Shown here: positions 40,682 through 48,278 of the stretch, one piece after another
Numbering within the stretch: position 1 is the stretch's first letter
Layout: each line of letters starts with the position of its first letter
Assembly (NCBI GenBank): GCA_030448025.1
Contig: JAUJNQ010000004.1
Location: forward strand, 53,966 to 117,965
Direction: 5' to 3'
Length of the DNA: 64,000 nt
Origin: Acidimicrobiales bacterium
GTDB lineage: Bacteria > Actinomycetota > Acidimicrobiia > Acidimicrobiales > GCA-2861595
The notes under the pieces: model-generated
Seen by the model: only the letters and a program-made list of their open reading frames with translations
The model's database searches: none
What the model was told of the DNA's origin: nothing
Program-made: the position numbers and the translations under genes

Positions 40682-42289
40682 ATGTTCTACGTCACCGAGG
40701 CCTTCTCCGCCGAGGAGCAGGCGGTCCTCCGCCGCTACTTCACCAACCTCGACCGCCCGGTGTTCGCCCTGGTCAACCTGCCCGAGGTGGTGAAGGGGGC
40801 GCTGTTCGCCCGCTACTCCCGCTCGTCCAAGAGCCTGCGGCGGCTCTTCCTGGACGAGTTCGTGGGAGAGCTCGACATGTCCGGCGACCTCACCGTGGAC
40901 GCCACCGTCGGCCTGGAGCGGGCCGAGCAGCTCTACGACCGGGTCTTCAACGAGTACGGCGACGATTCCGTGGCCCAGCTGGGCGGCGTCCACCTGGCCT
41001 GTGAGCAGGCGTCCAACCTGCTCACCAAGGTCCTCGAGCGCGGCCGGCTCATGGCCTACCTCGAGCAGTCCACCCGCTACATCGCCTACAACACCCGCTT
41101 CGCCAACGGCCACTACCGCTACCACCGAGACCCCGCGGTCCTGGACTCGCCGCTCGGCGCTCGCTACGTGGGGGACCTGGACCGCCAGTTCGACACCTAC
41201 GGCCAGCTGCTCGGCCCCATGCAGGAGTGGCTCACCAGCGCGTATCCCAAGAGCGTAGGGGACTCCGACTTCGTCCACCGTCAGTCCGTCCGGGCCAAGG
41301 CCTACGACGCGCTCCGAGGGATCCTTCCCGCCGCGGCGCTGTCCAACGTGGGCATCTACGGCACGGGCCAGGCCTACGAGGCCCTCCTCCTGCGCATGCG
41401 AGCCCATGCCCTGCCCGAGGCGCGGTCGTACGGGGCCATGATGCTGGAGGAGCTGCGCAAGGTCATCCCCTCGTTCCTGAAGCGGGTCGACCAGCCGAAC
41501 CGGGGCGTGGCCTGGGCCGCCTACCAGGAGGCCAACCGGGGCGCGATGGAGGAGGTCGCCGAGCGGCTCATGGCAGGGGAGGAGCCCGAGCCCCGGCCCA
41601 TGGTCACCCTCGTCGACTACGACCCCGACGGCGAGGACAAGCTCGTCGCCAGCATGCTCTACCCCTACGGCGACCTGCCCGAGGACCAGGTGCTGGCTCG
41701 GGTGCGTCGCCTGTCGGTCGAGGAGAAGATGCACGTGGTCCGGGCCTACACAGGGGAGCGGTCGAACCGCCGCCACAAGCCCGGTCGGGCCCTCGAGCGG
41801 GTGGGCTACCGCTTCGACGTGCTGTCCGACTACGGCGCCTTCCGGGACCTCCAGCGCCACCGCCTCCTCACCATCGAGTGGCAGGCCCTCGCCCCTCGGC
41901 ACGGCTACGCCCGGCCCGAGTCGTTGGAGGCGGCCGGGCTGGTCGGGCCCTTCGAGGAGGCCATGGCCCGCTCGGCGGCCCTCCACGACGCCCTGGCCGA
42001 TTCCTTCCCGGCCCAGGCTCCCTACGCCGTGGCCCTGGCCTACCGGGTCCGCTACGCCATGCAGCTCAACGCCCGGGCCGCCATGCACCTGCTCGAGCTG
42101 CGCACCGGCCCCCAGGGCCACCCCGAGTATCGCCAGGTCTGCCAGGAGATGCACCGCCTCATCTCCCACCAGGCCGGCCACCACGCCGTGGCCGAGATGA
42201 TGCGCTTCGTGGACCACGGCACCTACGACCTCGAGCGCCTGGAGGCCGAGCGTAGAGCCGAGGCCCGCCGCAGCACCCGAGTCCCATAG
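40682..42289 (+). CDS. Double-length ThyX-like (FAD-dependent thymidylate synthase) protein
   Basis: At 535 aa this is about twice the usual ThyX. Both halves look ThyX-like. The first half has LACEQASNLLTKVLERGRLMAYLEQSTRYIAYN, keeping EQSTRY but with RGR in place of the RHR motif; the second half has RDLQRHRLLTIEWQALAPRHGY, keeping RHR but losing the S-x-N-E-x-S-x-RY part, followed by LNARAAMHLLELRTGPQGHPEYRQV as in ThyX. If active, it would convert dUMP to dTMP with FAD. It lies divergent from the small membrane gene; no thyA or dfr is nearby. Confidence 0.85.
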   Translation: MFYVTEAFSAEEQAVLRRYFTNLDRPVFALVNLPEVVKGALFARYSRSSKSLRRLFLDEFVGELDMSGDLTVDATVGLERAEQLYDRVFNEYGDDSVAQLGGVHLACEQASNLLTKVLERGRLMAYLEQSTRYIAYNTRFANGHYRYHRDPAVLDSPLGARYVGDLDRQFDTYGQLLGPMQEWLTSAYPKSVGDSDFVHRQSVRAKAYDALRGILPAAALSNVGIYGTGQAYEALLLRMRAHALPEARSYGAMMLEELRKVIPSFLKRVDQPNRGVAWAAYQEANRGAMEEVAERLMAGEEPEPRPMVTLVDYDPDGEDKLVASMLYPYGDLPEDQVLARVRRLSVEEKMHVVRAYTGERSNRRHKPGRALERVGYRFDVLSDYGAFRDLQRHRLLTIEWQALAPRHGYARPESLEAAGLVGPFEEAMARSAALHDALADSFPAQAPYAVALAYRVRYAMQLNARAAMHLLELRTGPQGHPEYRQVCQEMHRLISHQAGHHAVAEMMRFVDHGTYDLERLEAERRAEARRSTRVP

Positions 42290-42392
42290 GCGGACGCGCT
42301 CCGTCTGGTCGTCTCATCTACGAGTTCGACGTCGTGCGCTCCTACGGCATGCGCTGACCGCCATCTGCCCCGGCCAGCCCGGCATAGGTGTC

Positions 42393-43934
42393 CTACGTCG
42401 GCAACACCACCGTCTTGAGCACGGTGCACTCGTCGATCGAGTACCCGAGGCCCTCCCTGCCGATCCCCGAGTCCGGCTTGCGGCCTCCGAAGGGGAAGTG
42501 GCCCACCCCGTGCTTGGGGGCGTCGTTGACGTGCACCTGGCCACACTGAAGGGCGCGGGCCACATGCCAGGCCTTGTCCAGGTCGGTGGTGAACACCGCC
42601 GAGTCGAGCCCGTAGCGAGAGCGGTTGGCCACCTCCAGGGCGGCGTCGGTGTCGTCCACGCGAACCACGGCCAGCACCGGACCGAAGGTCTCCTCCCACA
42701 CGATGTCAGCGTCCAGGGGCACGTCGACCAGGACCGTGGGCTGGTGGTAGGCGGCGTGAGCCTCACCACCGGAGAGGAGCTTGGCGCCCTTGCCCACGGC
42801 GTCGCCCACCAGCTCGTTCACTCGGGTCGCGGCGCGCTCGTTCACCATGGGCCCGACCCTCACACCCTCTGCCCGGGGGTCACCCACCGGCCACTTGTCG
42901 GCCTCTTTGGCGGCCGCTTCGACGTAGGCGTCGTAGATGGGGGTCTCCACCAGCACCCGGCTGACGGCGTCGCAGCGCTGGCCGGCGTTGTTGAAGGCGC
43001 CGAGGACTGACTTCTCCACGGCGTTGTCGAGGTCGGCGTCGGCCAAGATGATGGCGGCGGCGTTGCCTCCGAGCTCCAGGTGCAAGGGCTTGGGCCCGGC
43101 GGCGGCCGCCATGCTGTGGCCGGCTCCGGTGGAGCCCGTGAAGGAGATCATGGAGATGTCGGGGTGGGAGGCCATCAGCTCGCCGATCTCACCGCCCGGG
43201 CCGGTTACCACGTTGAGCACCCCGGGCGGCAGGCCCGCCTCTTCGAAGACCCGGCCGAACAACAGGAGCGGCAGCGGATCGTCCGAGGGCGCCTTGGCCA
43301 CCACCGTGTTCCCGGCGGCGAGGGCGGGGATGATCTTGGACGCGGACAGGAACAGCGGGTAGTTGAAGGGCCCCACGGTGGCGACGGTGCCCACGGGCTC
43401 TCGGAGGACGATCCCCGACTTTCCGACGGTGTCGGGGATCCAGTCGCCGGGCAGGTACTCGCCGAAGATCTTGCGGACCTCCTCGCGCACGAGGCCGAGG
43501 CGCATCCTGGTGGCCTTCACCTCGCTCTGAGCCTGCTCGGGCGTCTTGCCCAGGTTGACCACGATGGCGGACACGAAGGTGGAGGCGCTCTGGTCAAGGA
43601 TCTCGCCGGCCCGCTCGCAGATCGCCAGGCGCTCGGCGGCGGGCATGAGGGCGAACCCCGACCTTGCCTTGGCCGCCGAGGCGATGGCGGCCTTCACGTC
43701 GTCGGTCCCGCCCTTTTGGACCCGTGCGATCAGGCTCCCGTCGATGGGTGAGCGGACCTCGAAGGTCTCGCCCGTGCCGGCGGGTCGCCACTCTCCGTCG
43801 ATGTACAGCTGAAACGTGGGGAGGCCCTGGGCACCCTCGGACAGCAGGGGAGCGAAGCGGTCGGGCAGCTCCACGGCCAGCGGCTCGTCGGACACGTGCT
43901 CGACGAAATAGGGAGCCCACTGAGGCACGTTCAC
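42393..43934 (-). CDS. Aldehyde dehydrogenase (GapN-like class)
   Basis: The 513-aa protein has the ALDH catalytic elements: NAD-binding region VGPFNYPLFLSASKIIPALAAGNTVV, FTGSTGAGHSM, catalytic Glu in LELGGNAA and Cys in GQRCDAVSRV. The sequence around the Cys and overall similarity suggest the non-phosphorylating glyceraldehyde-3-phosphate or lactaldehyde dehydrogenase branch. GTG start with AGGAGAG upstream. The intergenic 42290-42392 to convergent thyX shows nothing definite. Confidence 0.9.
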   Translation of the reverse strand: MNVPQWAPYFVEHVSDEPLAVELPDRFAPLLSEGAQGLPTFQLYIDGEWRPAGTGETFEVRSPIDGSLIARVQKGGTDDVKAAIASAAKARSGFALMPAAERLAICERAGEILDQSASTFVSAIVVNLGKTPEQAQSEVKATRMRLGLVREEVRKIFGEYLPGDWIPDTVGKSGIVLREPVGTVATVGPFNYPLFLSASKIIPALAAGNTVVAKAPSDDPLPLLLFGRVFEEAGLPPGVLNVVTGPGGEIGELMASHPDISMISFTGSTGAGHSMAAAAGPKPLHLELGGNAAAIILADADLDNAVEKSVLGAFNNAGQRCDAVSRVLVETPIYDAYVEAAAKEADKWPVGDPRAEGVRVGPMVNERAATRVNELVGDAVGKGAKLLSGGEAHAAYHQPTVLVDVPLDADIVWEETFGPVLAVVRVDDTDAALEVANRSRYGLDSAVFTTDLDKAWHVARALQCGQVHVNDAPKHGVGHFPFGGRKPDSGIGREGLGYSIDECTVLKTVVLPT

Positions 43935-44094
43935 GGCATCACTCTCCTGCTGGCGGGGCGCTCCAGCCTATTGACGCGGCGGGGCCCGAGGAGATTGGAC
44001 ATTCCACGATGTTGCCAACGGGGTAGCCGGGGTTGCTGAGACTGATGTTGCACAAGTACCCTCGTGGTTGCGGAGTGGCAGGAGGTGATGGGGT

Positions 44095-44946
44095 ATGCGC
44101 CATTGGCGCGTCGCGGCAGGGTTAACGGCGCTGGTGATGGCCGGGCAGGCGCATGTCAGTGGGCCGTGGTCGCGCACGGGCACCTACACCGTGCGCCGGG
44201 GTGAGAGCCTCTCCCTCGTGGCCAGGAAGACGGGTGTTCCCGTCGGTGAACTGGCCCGGGCCAACGGGATCTCCAACCGCGACCGCGTTCGGCGGGGACA
44301 GATCCTCAGCATCCCTGCGGAACGCAGTGCTCCCAGCCGGCGGCCGATCCCCATCGCTTCATCGCGACCGCTCCCGCCGCTGCCATCCCCCGTAGTAGTG
44401 GTCGACGGGGCTCGCAGCTACCGGGTACGCCGAGGCGACACGTTCGCCGCCATCGCCTCCCGCACTGGCACCTCGGCGGGGGCGCTCATGCGGGTCAACG
44501 GCATCAGGAGGGGGAGCTCGCTCCGGGCCGACACGGTTCTGAAGGTGCCCGGGCAGCCGTGGTTGTGCCCCGTCCAGGGCGGACGAGTGGACTTCTCCGA
44601 CGGGTGGGGTGATCCGCGCCCCGGTGGGCGGCGCCACGTGGGCACCGACCTCTTCGCTTTCCGGGGGACCCGGGTCGTCGCCAGTGTGGGGGGCACGATC
44701 GAGCACGAGCCCGGCAGCAACGCAGGCCTCGCCTACCGCTTGCACGGCGACGACGGGAACACCTATTTCGGCGCCCACCTAGACAGCCTTGCCACCAAGC
44801 CGGGGCGCATCGAGCGGGGCGCGCTCATCGGCACCGTGGGTAGCACGGGGAACGCCCGGGGCACCACGCCCCACCTGCATTTCGAGATCCATCCAGGCGG
44901 AGGAGGACCGGTGAACCCGATCTACACGGTGAAGCGATGGTGTTGA
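44095..44946 (+). CDS. LysM-M23 peptidoglycan endopeptidase
   Basis: This 283-aa exported enzyme should cut peptidoglycan peptide bridges. A short hydrophobic N-terminus is followed by two LysM repeats (TYTVRRGESLSLVARKTGV, YRVRRGDTFAAIASRTGT) and a LytM/M23 domain with zinc ligands in HVGTDLF and PHLHFE. A strong AGGAGGTGA lies before ATG 44095, and a possible promoter (TTGCTG, 18 bp, TACCCT) just upstream. It overlaps the next hydrolase by 10 nt. Confidence 0.92.
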   Translation: MRHWRVAAGLTALVMAGQAHVSGPWSRTGTYTVRRGESLSLVARKTGVPVGELARANGISNRDRVRRGQILSIPAERSAPSRRPIPIASSRPLPPLPSPVVVVDGARSYRVRRGDTFAAIASRTGTSAGALMRVNGIRRGSSLRADTVLKVPGQPWLCPVQGGRVDFSDGWGDPRPGGRRHVGTDLFAFRGTRVVASVGGTIEHEPGSNAGLAYRLHGDDGNTYFGAHLDSLATKPGRIERGALIGTVGSTGNARGTTPHLHFEIHPGGGGPVNPIYTVKRWC

Positions 44947-45674
44947 CGCGGCCGCGGGCGATCCTCGCCCTGGTGGCCCTGCTGGCCCTCGTGGGCAGCA
45001 CTCAGGCCGCGGCCGTTCGCCCGGCACGGCGCTCCGGTGCCCACGTGGTGGCCAGGGGCGAGACCCTCACGGAGGTGGCCGGCCGCCTCGGCTTCAGCGT
45101 GGCCGAACTGGCCCGAGCCAACGGCATCGCCAACCCCGACCGGATCCGGGCGGGACGGCGCCTGGTGGTCCCCGGTCGGGCCGCTTCGTCGCCGTCCGGT
45201 CGGGTTGTGGCCGCCAGGGTCGGTGCCCCGAGCGCCAAGCCCTCGGGCCGACCCGGTCCCGAGGCGCTTCGTCGCCAGCCGGCCCGCCGCGCGCTGGCAT
45301 CGCGTTTCGACGCCGCCGCTCGCAACTATGGCGTTCCGGCGGACCTGCTCAAGGCAGTGGCGTGGCAGGAGTCGGGATGGCAGAACGACAAGGTGTCGTC
45401 GACCAACGCCCTTGGCATCGGCCAGCTCATGCCCGACACCGTCACCTTCGTGAACGACCGGCTGCTCAGTGCTCGCCTCGATCCCCGTCGACCCGAGCAC
45501 AACATCGACATGTCGGCCCGGTTCCTGCGTTACCTGCTCGACTCCACGGGTGGGAACGTGGCCATGGCCGTGGCCTCGTACTACCAGGGGCTGGCCTCGG
45601 TGCGGCGCGACGGAGCCCTCCCGGTCACGGAGCACTACGTTGCCAACGTGCTCGCCCTTCGGGCCAAATTCTAG
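44937..45674 (+). CDS. LysM lytic transglycosylase (SLT domain)
   Basis: The 245-aa protein has a signal peptide (AILALVALLALVGSTQAAAV), a LysM repeat (HVVARGETLTEVAGRLGF), an Arg/Ala/Pro linker, and an SLT domain with catalytic Glu in AVAWQESGWQND, then ALGIGQLMPDTV and VAMAVASYYQG. It cleaves glycan strands. Translated by coupling to the M23 endopeptidase, so the two wall hydrolases probably act together at the same sites. Confidence 0.92.
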   Translation: MVLTRPRAILALVALLALVGSTQAAAVRPARRSGAHVVARGETLTEVAGRLGFSVAELARANGIANPDRIRAGRRLVVPGRAASSPSGRVVAARVGAPSAKPSGRPGPEALRRQPARRALASRFDAAARNYGVPADLLKAVAWQESGWQNDKVSSTNALGIGQLMPDTVTFVNDRLLSARLDPRRPEHNIDMSARFLRYLLDSTGGNVAMAVASYYQGLASVRRDGALPVTEHYVANVLALRAKF

Positions 45675-45901
45675 GAAGGCATCGGGACCGCCGAGGACCC
45701 TCTTGACCTGCGGTGACGCGTAAAGGCCCAGGTCAGAGCGCCCTTGACGGGCCGGGGCAGCTTCTCGAAACTAGGGGCCGTCCCTAGACGCTCCAGACGC
45801 CTGGTCGTGGGCCTCCGGGTCTCGTTGATTCGGAGGGGGTAGTCCTCGGGGCAACGCAGGGGGTACCGGGAAGCCAAGTAGAGAACGTCCCAATAACTCA
45901 T
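45671..45901 (-). CDS. Possible small hypothetical protein, minus strand
   Basis: In the 470-bp spacer after the transglycosylase a minus-strand frame starts at ATG 45901 (MSYWDVLYLASRYPLRC) and runs 76 codons, overlapping the transglycosylase stop. Its composition is protein-like (DYPLRINETRRPTTRRLERLG, FEKLPRPVKGALTWAF) but third-position bias is weaker than in neighbours and no good ribosome-binding site precedes it. Low-confidence call. Confidence 0.3.
   Translation of the reverse strand: MSYWDVLYLASRYPLRCPEDYPLRINETRRPTTRRLERLGTAPSFEKLPRPVKGALTWAFTRHRRSRGSSAVPMPS
45771..45787. terminator. Hairpin in the spacer after the transglycosylase
   Basis: CTAGGG-GCCGT-CCCTAG, a perfect 6-bp stem about 100 nt after the stop of the plus-strand hydrolase pair; it may end their transcript. 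Confidence 0.35.
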
Positions 45902-46007
45902 CGTCCGCTTGCGGTCGGTCGAGCCAACGGACGGCCCCAACGGCTTCCTGGCCTCCTTGCGCCTCTGCGCCGCCTTGCGCCTGCCGTTCGCTCTGCCGTG
46001 GGCTCAT
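45771..46007 (-). other. Spacer with an orphan ribosome-binding site and short frame
   Basis: A minus-strand ATG at 46007 is preceded by a very good GGGGAGG site (7-nt spacing) and opens a 78-codon frame (MSPRQSERQAQGG), Gln/Gly-rich at first, then Pro-rich. It overlaps the frame of the 45671-45901 candidate in another phase; together they could be a decayed or frameshifted gene. The remainder, 46008-46146, shows no gene. Confidence 0.25.
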
Positions 46008-46146
46008 ATGGTCGCCTCCCCTTTTCGCTCGCGCCGAGGTCGCTCGGCATGTCCACCCCCTGCGCCCCGTGCCCTGTATGGTTCCGGCGCGAACCGCACC
46101 CTCCTCCCACGGCGGGCCCCAAGGGCCCCAACCGGACCTAGGACTC

Positions 46147-46650
46147 ATGGCAGAAGAACAAGTTGACGAAGAGCTCCTCGAGAGCAGCGAGGAGGGCGAG
46201 CCCGAAGAGCTGGACGAGGCCGATGAGCTGGACGACTCCGATCTCGACGAGCTGGACGAGGCCGACGACCTGGCGCACGTCGATGACGAAGAGGGCGACG
46301 AAGTGGTAGTGGGCGCAGTCGAGGAAGCGGGCGAGGTCGAGGCGCCCTCGGTGACCGTCAAGCAGTCGCCGGCCGCGCCAGCCGCTGCTGACGACGAGGA
46401 AGAGGAAGAGGATGAGGACGAGGAGGACGACGTGGAGGCCAGCCTCGACGTCATCTTGAAAGAGAAGCTGGTCGTCGCCGACGAGGAAGCTGACGAGGAG
46501 ACGCCCGATCAGGAGGACCGGGTGGAGAGCTCGGTCAACCGGGTCTTGCCCAAGCAGCCCGACGAGTTCGTGTGCAGCTCGTGCTTCTTGGTCAAGCACC
46601 CGAGCCAGCTCGCACCCGGCGAGACGGTGCTCTGTCGAGACTGCGTCTGA
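46147..46650 (+). CDS. DUF4193-family acidic protein
   Basis: The 167-aa protein ends in the DUF4193 signature: FVCSSCFLVKHPSQLA and LCRDCV, a four-Cys zinc-ribbon-like motif. Upstream is a long Glu/Asp-rich, probably disordered region (DEEEEEDEDEEDDVEASLDVILKEKLV), larger than in typical relatives of about 100 aa. ATG 46147 (MAEEQVDE) is chosen over the longer track ORF. The function of the family is unknown. Confidence 0.88.
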   Translation: MAEEQVDEELLESSEEGEPEELDEADELDDSDLDELDEADDLAHVDDEEGDEVVVGAVEEAGEVEAPSVTVKQSPAAPAAADDEEEEEDEDEEDDVEASLDVILKEKLVVADEEADEETPDQEDRVESSVNRVLPKQPDEFVCSSCFLVKHPSQLAPGETVLCRDCV

Positions 46651-46699
46651 TCTGTTGGGCGCGGCAGCACTCTGCCTGCGTCCGTGGGAGTATCACACC

Positions 46700-47299
46700 A
46701 TGTCCAAGACTCCTCTCGATCGCGCCCTGGACCTGTTCGTGTTCGCTCCCCTGGGCATGGCCCTCAGCGCTCGAGACGCGCTGCCCGAGCTCATAGACAA
46801 GGGCCGGGACCGCTTCACCGGCCAGGTGAGCATGGCCCGCATGATGGGCCAGCTGGCCGTCTCCCAGGGCCAGCGGGAGGCGGAGAGAGCCGTGACCGAG
46901 GCCGCCCACCGGCTGGCCGGGCTGGGCCTGATTCCCGACAACCGGCGGTGCTCGTCCGAGGCCGCCCCGGGATCGGCAGCCCCTTCGGATGCAACGGCGG
47001 CGGCACCTGCTCCCGATTTCGTTGCTGACTCCAAGGGCACAGTGGCTACGGCGACAGTGGCTCCGGTGGAAGGATCGCAGGCGCCCTCGGCACCCTCAGA
47101 GCCCTCGGCGCCCACCGCCTCAGCCGAAGACCTCGCCATTCCCGGCTACGACTCCTTGTCGGCGCCCCAGGTGGTCCAACGCCTGGCCGGACTGTCCAGC
47201 GAGGAGTTGGACGCCGTGCGCTCCTACGAGGCCGCCACCCGCCACCGCAAGACCATCCTCACCCGGATCTCACAGCTTCAAAATCCGTCGCAGCCCTAG
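46700..47299 (+). CDS. Hypothetical protein with conserved C-terminal helical domain
   Basis: From ATG 46700 the gene encodes 199 aa: an N-terminal segment with an amphipathic or membrane-associating helix (LDLFVFAPLGMALSARDALPELIDKGRD), a Ser/Ala/Pro linker, and a C-terminal domain (IPGYDSLSAPQVVQRLAGLSSEELDAVRSYEAATRHRKTIL) seen in several actinobacterial proteins, including ones linked to lipid droplets. Function unknown. Confidence 0.75.
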   Translation: MSKTPLDRALDLFVFAPLGMALSARDALPELIDKGRDRFTGQVSMARMMGQLAVSQGQREAERAVTEAAHRLAGLGLIPDNRRCSSEAAPGSAAPSDATAAAPAPDFVADSKGTVATATVAPVEGSQAPSAPSEPSAPTASAEDLAIPGYDSLSAPQVVQRLAGLSSEELDAVRSYEAATRHRKTILTRISQLQNPSQP

Positions 47300-47335
47300 C
47301 CGACTCACCGGCCGAGCCTTCACGAGCTTCACCCC

Positions 47336-47812
47336 ATGGTCAGCGCCAGGCCTGCGGCGGTCGCCGACGTGCCCCGGCTGGCAGAGCTCTGCCGTCGCAA
47401 CCAAGCCGAGCTCGGACGCCAGGAGCGGGGCGGGGCCGTCTTCGTGGCCCGTGAGGCCCGCCCCGAGCCCGTGGAGGACAGCCTCCTGTCGGGCGTGCGC
47501 GAGCCCGATACAACCGTCGTGGTGGGCACGATCGAGGGCACGGCCATCGGCTACGCCACGGGTAGAACGGAGTCCCTTCGCGACGGAAGCACCCTCGGTG
47601 TCATCGACGACCTCTACGTGGAGGAGGAGGCTCGGGCCGTTGGTGTGGGAGAGGCCATGATGGACGCCCTCCTGGAATGGTTCCGGGACCAAGGTTGCGC
47701 CGGCGTGGACTCCATGGCTCTCCCCGGGGCCCGAGCGACCAAGAACTTCTTCGAGGAGTCGGGCTTCACCGCCCGCCTTCTCGTCATGCACCACCGGATG
47801 GCGAGCGGCTGA
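47336..47812 (+). CDS. GNAT-family N-acetyltransferase
   Basis: The 158-aa protein has the GNAT core: N-terminal ARPAAVADVPRLAELC, the beta4 strand GVIDDLYVEEEARAVGVGEAMMDALLEW with an acetyl-CoA loop (ARAVGVG in place of the usual Q/RxxGxG/A), then FFEESGFTARLLVMHH. The substrate is unknown. It is followed by the NUDIX gene. Confidence 0.85.
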   Translation: MVSARPAAVADVPRLAELCRRNQAELGRQERGGAVFVAREARPEPVEDSLLSGVREPDTTVVVGTIEGTAIGYATGRTESLRDGSTLGVIDDLYVEEEARAVGVGEAMMDALLEWFRDQGCAGVDSMALPGARATKNFFEESGFTARLLVMHHRMASG

Positions 47813-47853
47813 GGTCAGGAGGCGCCTCGCCCGGGCCGCCACCGCAGCTCTGC

Positions 47854-48234
47854 GTGGGCGCGGTGGTGGTGAGTGACGACCGCCTGCTGATGGTGCGACG
47901 GGGACGCAGCCCGGGGGCAGGCAAGTGGTCCATCCCGGGCGGTCGCGTCGAGCCGGGCGAGACCCCGCCGCAGGCGGCGGTGCGGGAGCTGATGGAGGAG
48001 ACCGGAGTTCGGGGGGAGTGCGAGGCCTTGATGGGCTCGCTCGAGCGCTGCGGCGCCGACCACCACTTCGTGATCCTGGACTACTGGATGAGGCTGGTCG
48101 GCAGCGAGGATCCGGTGGCGGGAGACGACGCCGCCGAGGTGGCCTGGGTCCCGCTCGCCGAGGTGACGCAGCGCCCGCTGGTCGAAGGTCTGGCCTCGTT
48201 CCTCGCCGGCCACGACGTCATCACCGGGCGCTGA
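47854..48234 (+). CDS. NUDIX hydrolase
   Basis: The NUDIX box GGRVEPGETPPQAAVRELMEETGV is intact (GX5EX7REUXEEXGU). From GTG 47854 the protein is 126 aa and starts just at the first beta-strand (VGAVVVSDDRLLMVRRG). No ATG, GTG or TTG occurs upstream in frame before the GNAT stop, although an AGGAGG lies at 47816-47822, so the true start could be a non-standard codon nearer that site. Likely hydrolyses a nucleoside diphosphate derivative, such as an oxidised nucleotide. Confidence 0.85.
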   Translation: MGAVVVSDDRLLMVRRGRSPGAGKWSIPGGRVEPGETPPQAAVRELMEETGVRGECEALMGSLERCGADHHFVILDYWMRLVGSEDPVAGDDAAEVAWVPLAEVTQRPLVEGLASFLAGHDVITGR

Positions 48235-48278
48235 TCTCTTGGGCTGTTCCCCCGCCGAGCACCCTCTCGGGTGGGCAA

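Noticed and set aside
42290-42392. Possible short peptide LIYEFDVVRSYGMR before a stop
   Set aside because: No start, no length, not distinguishable from chance; kept as intergenic.
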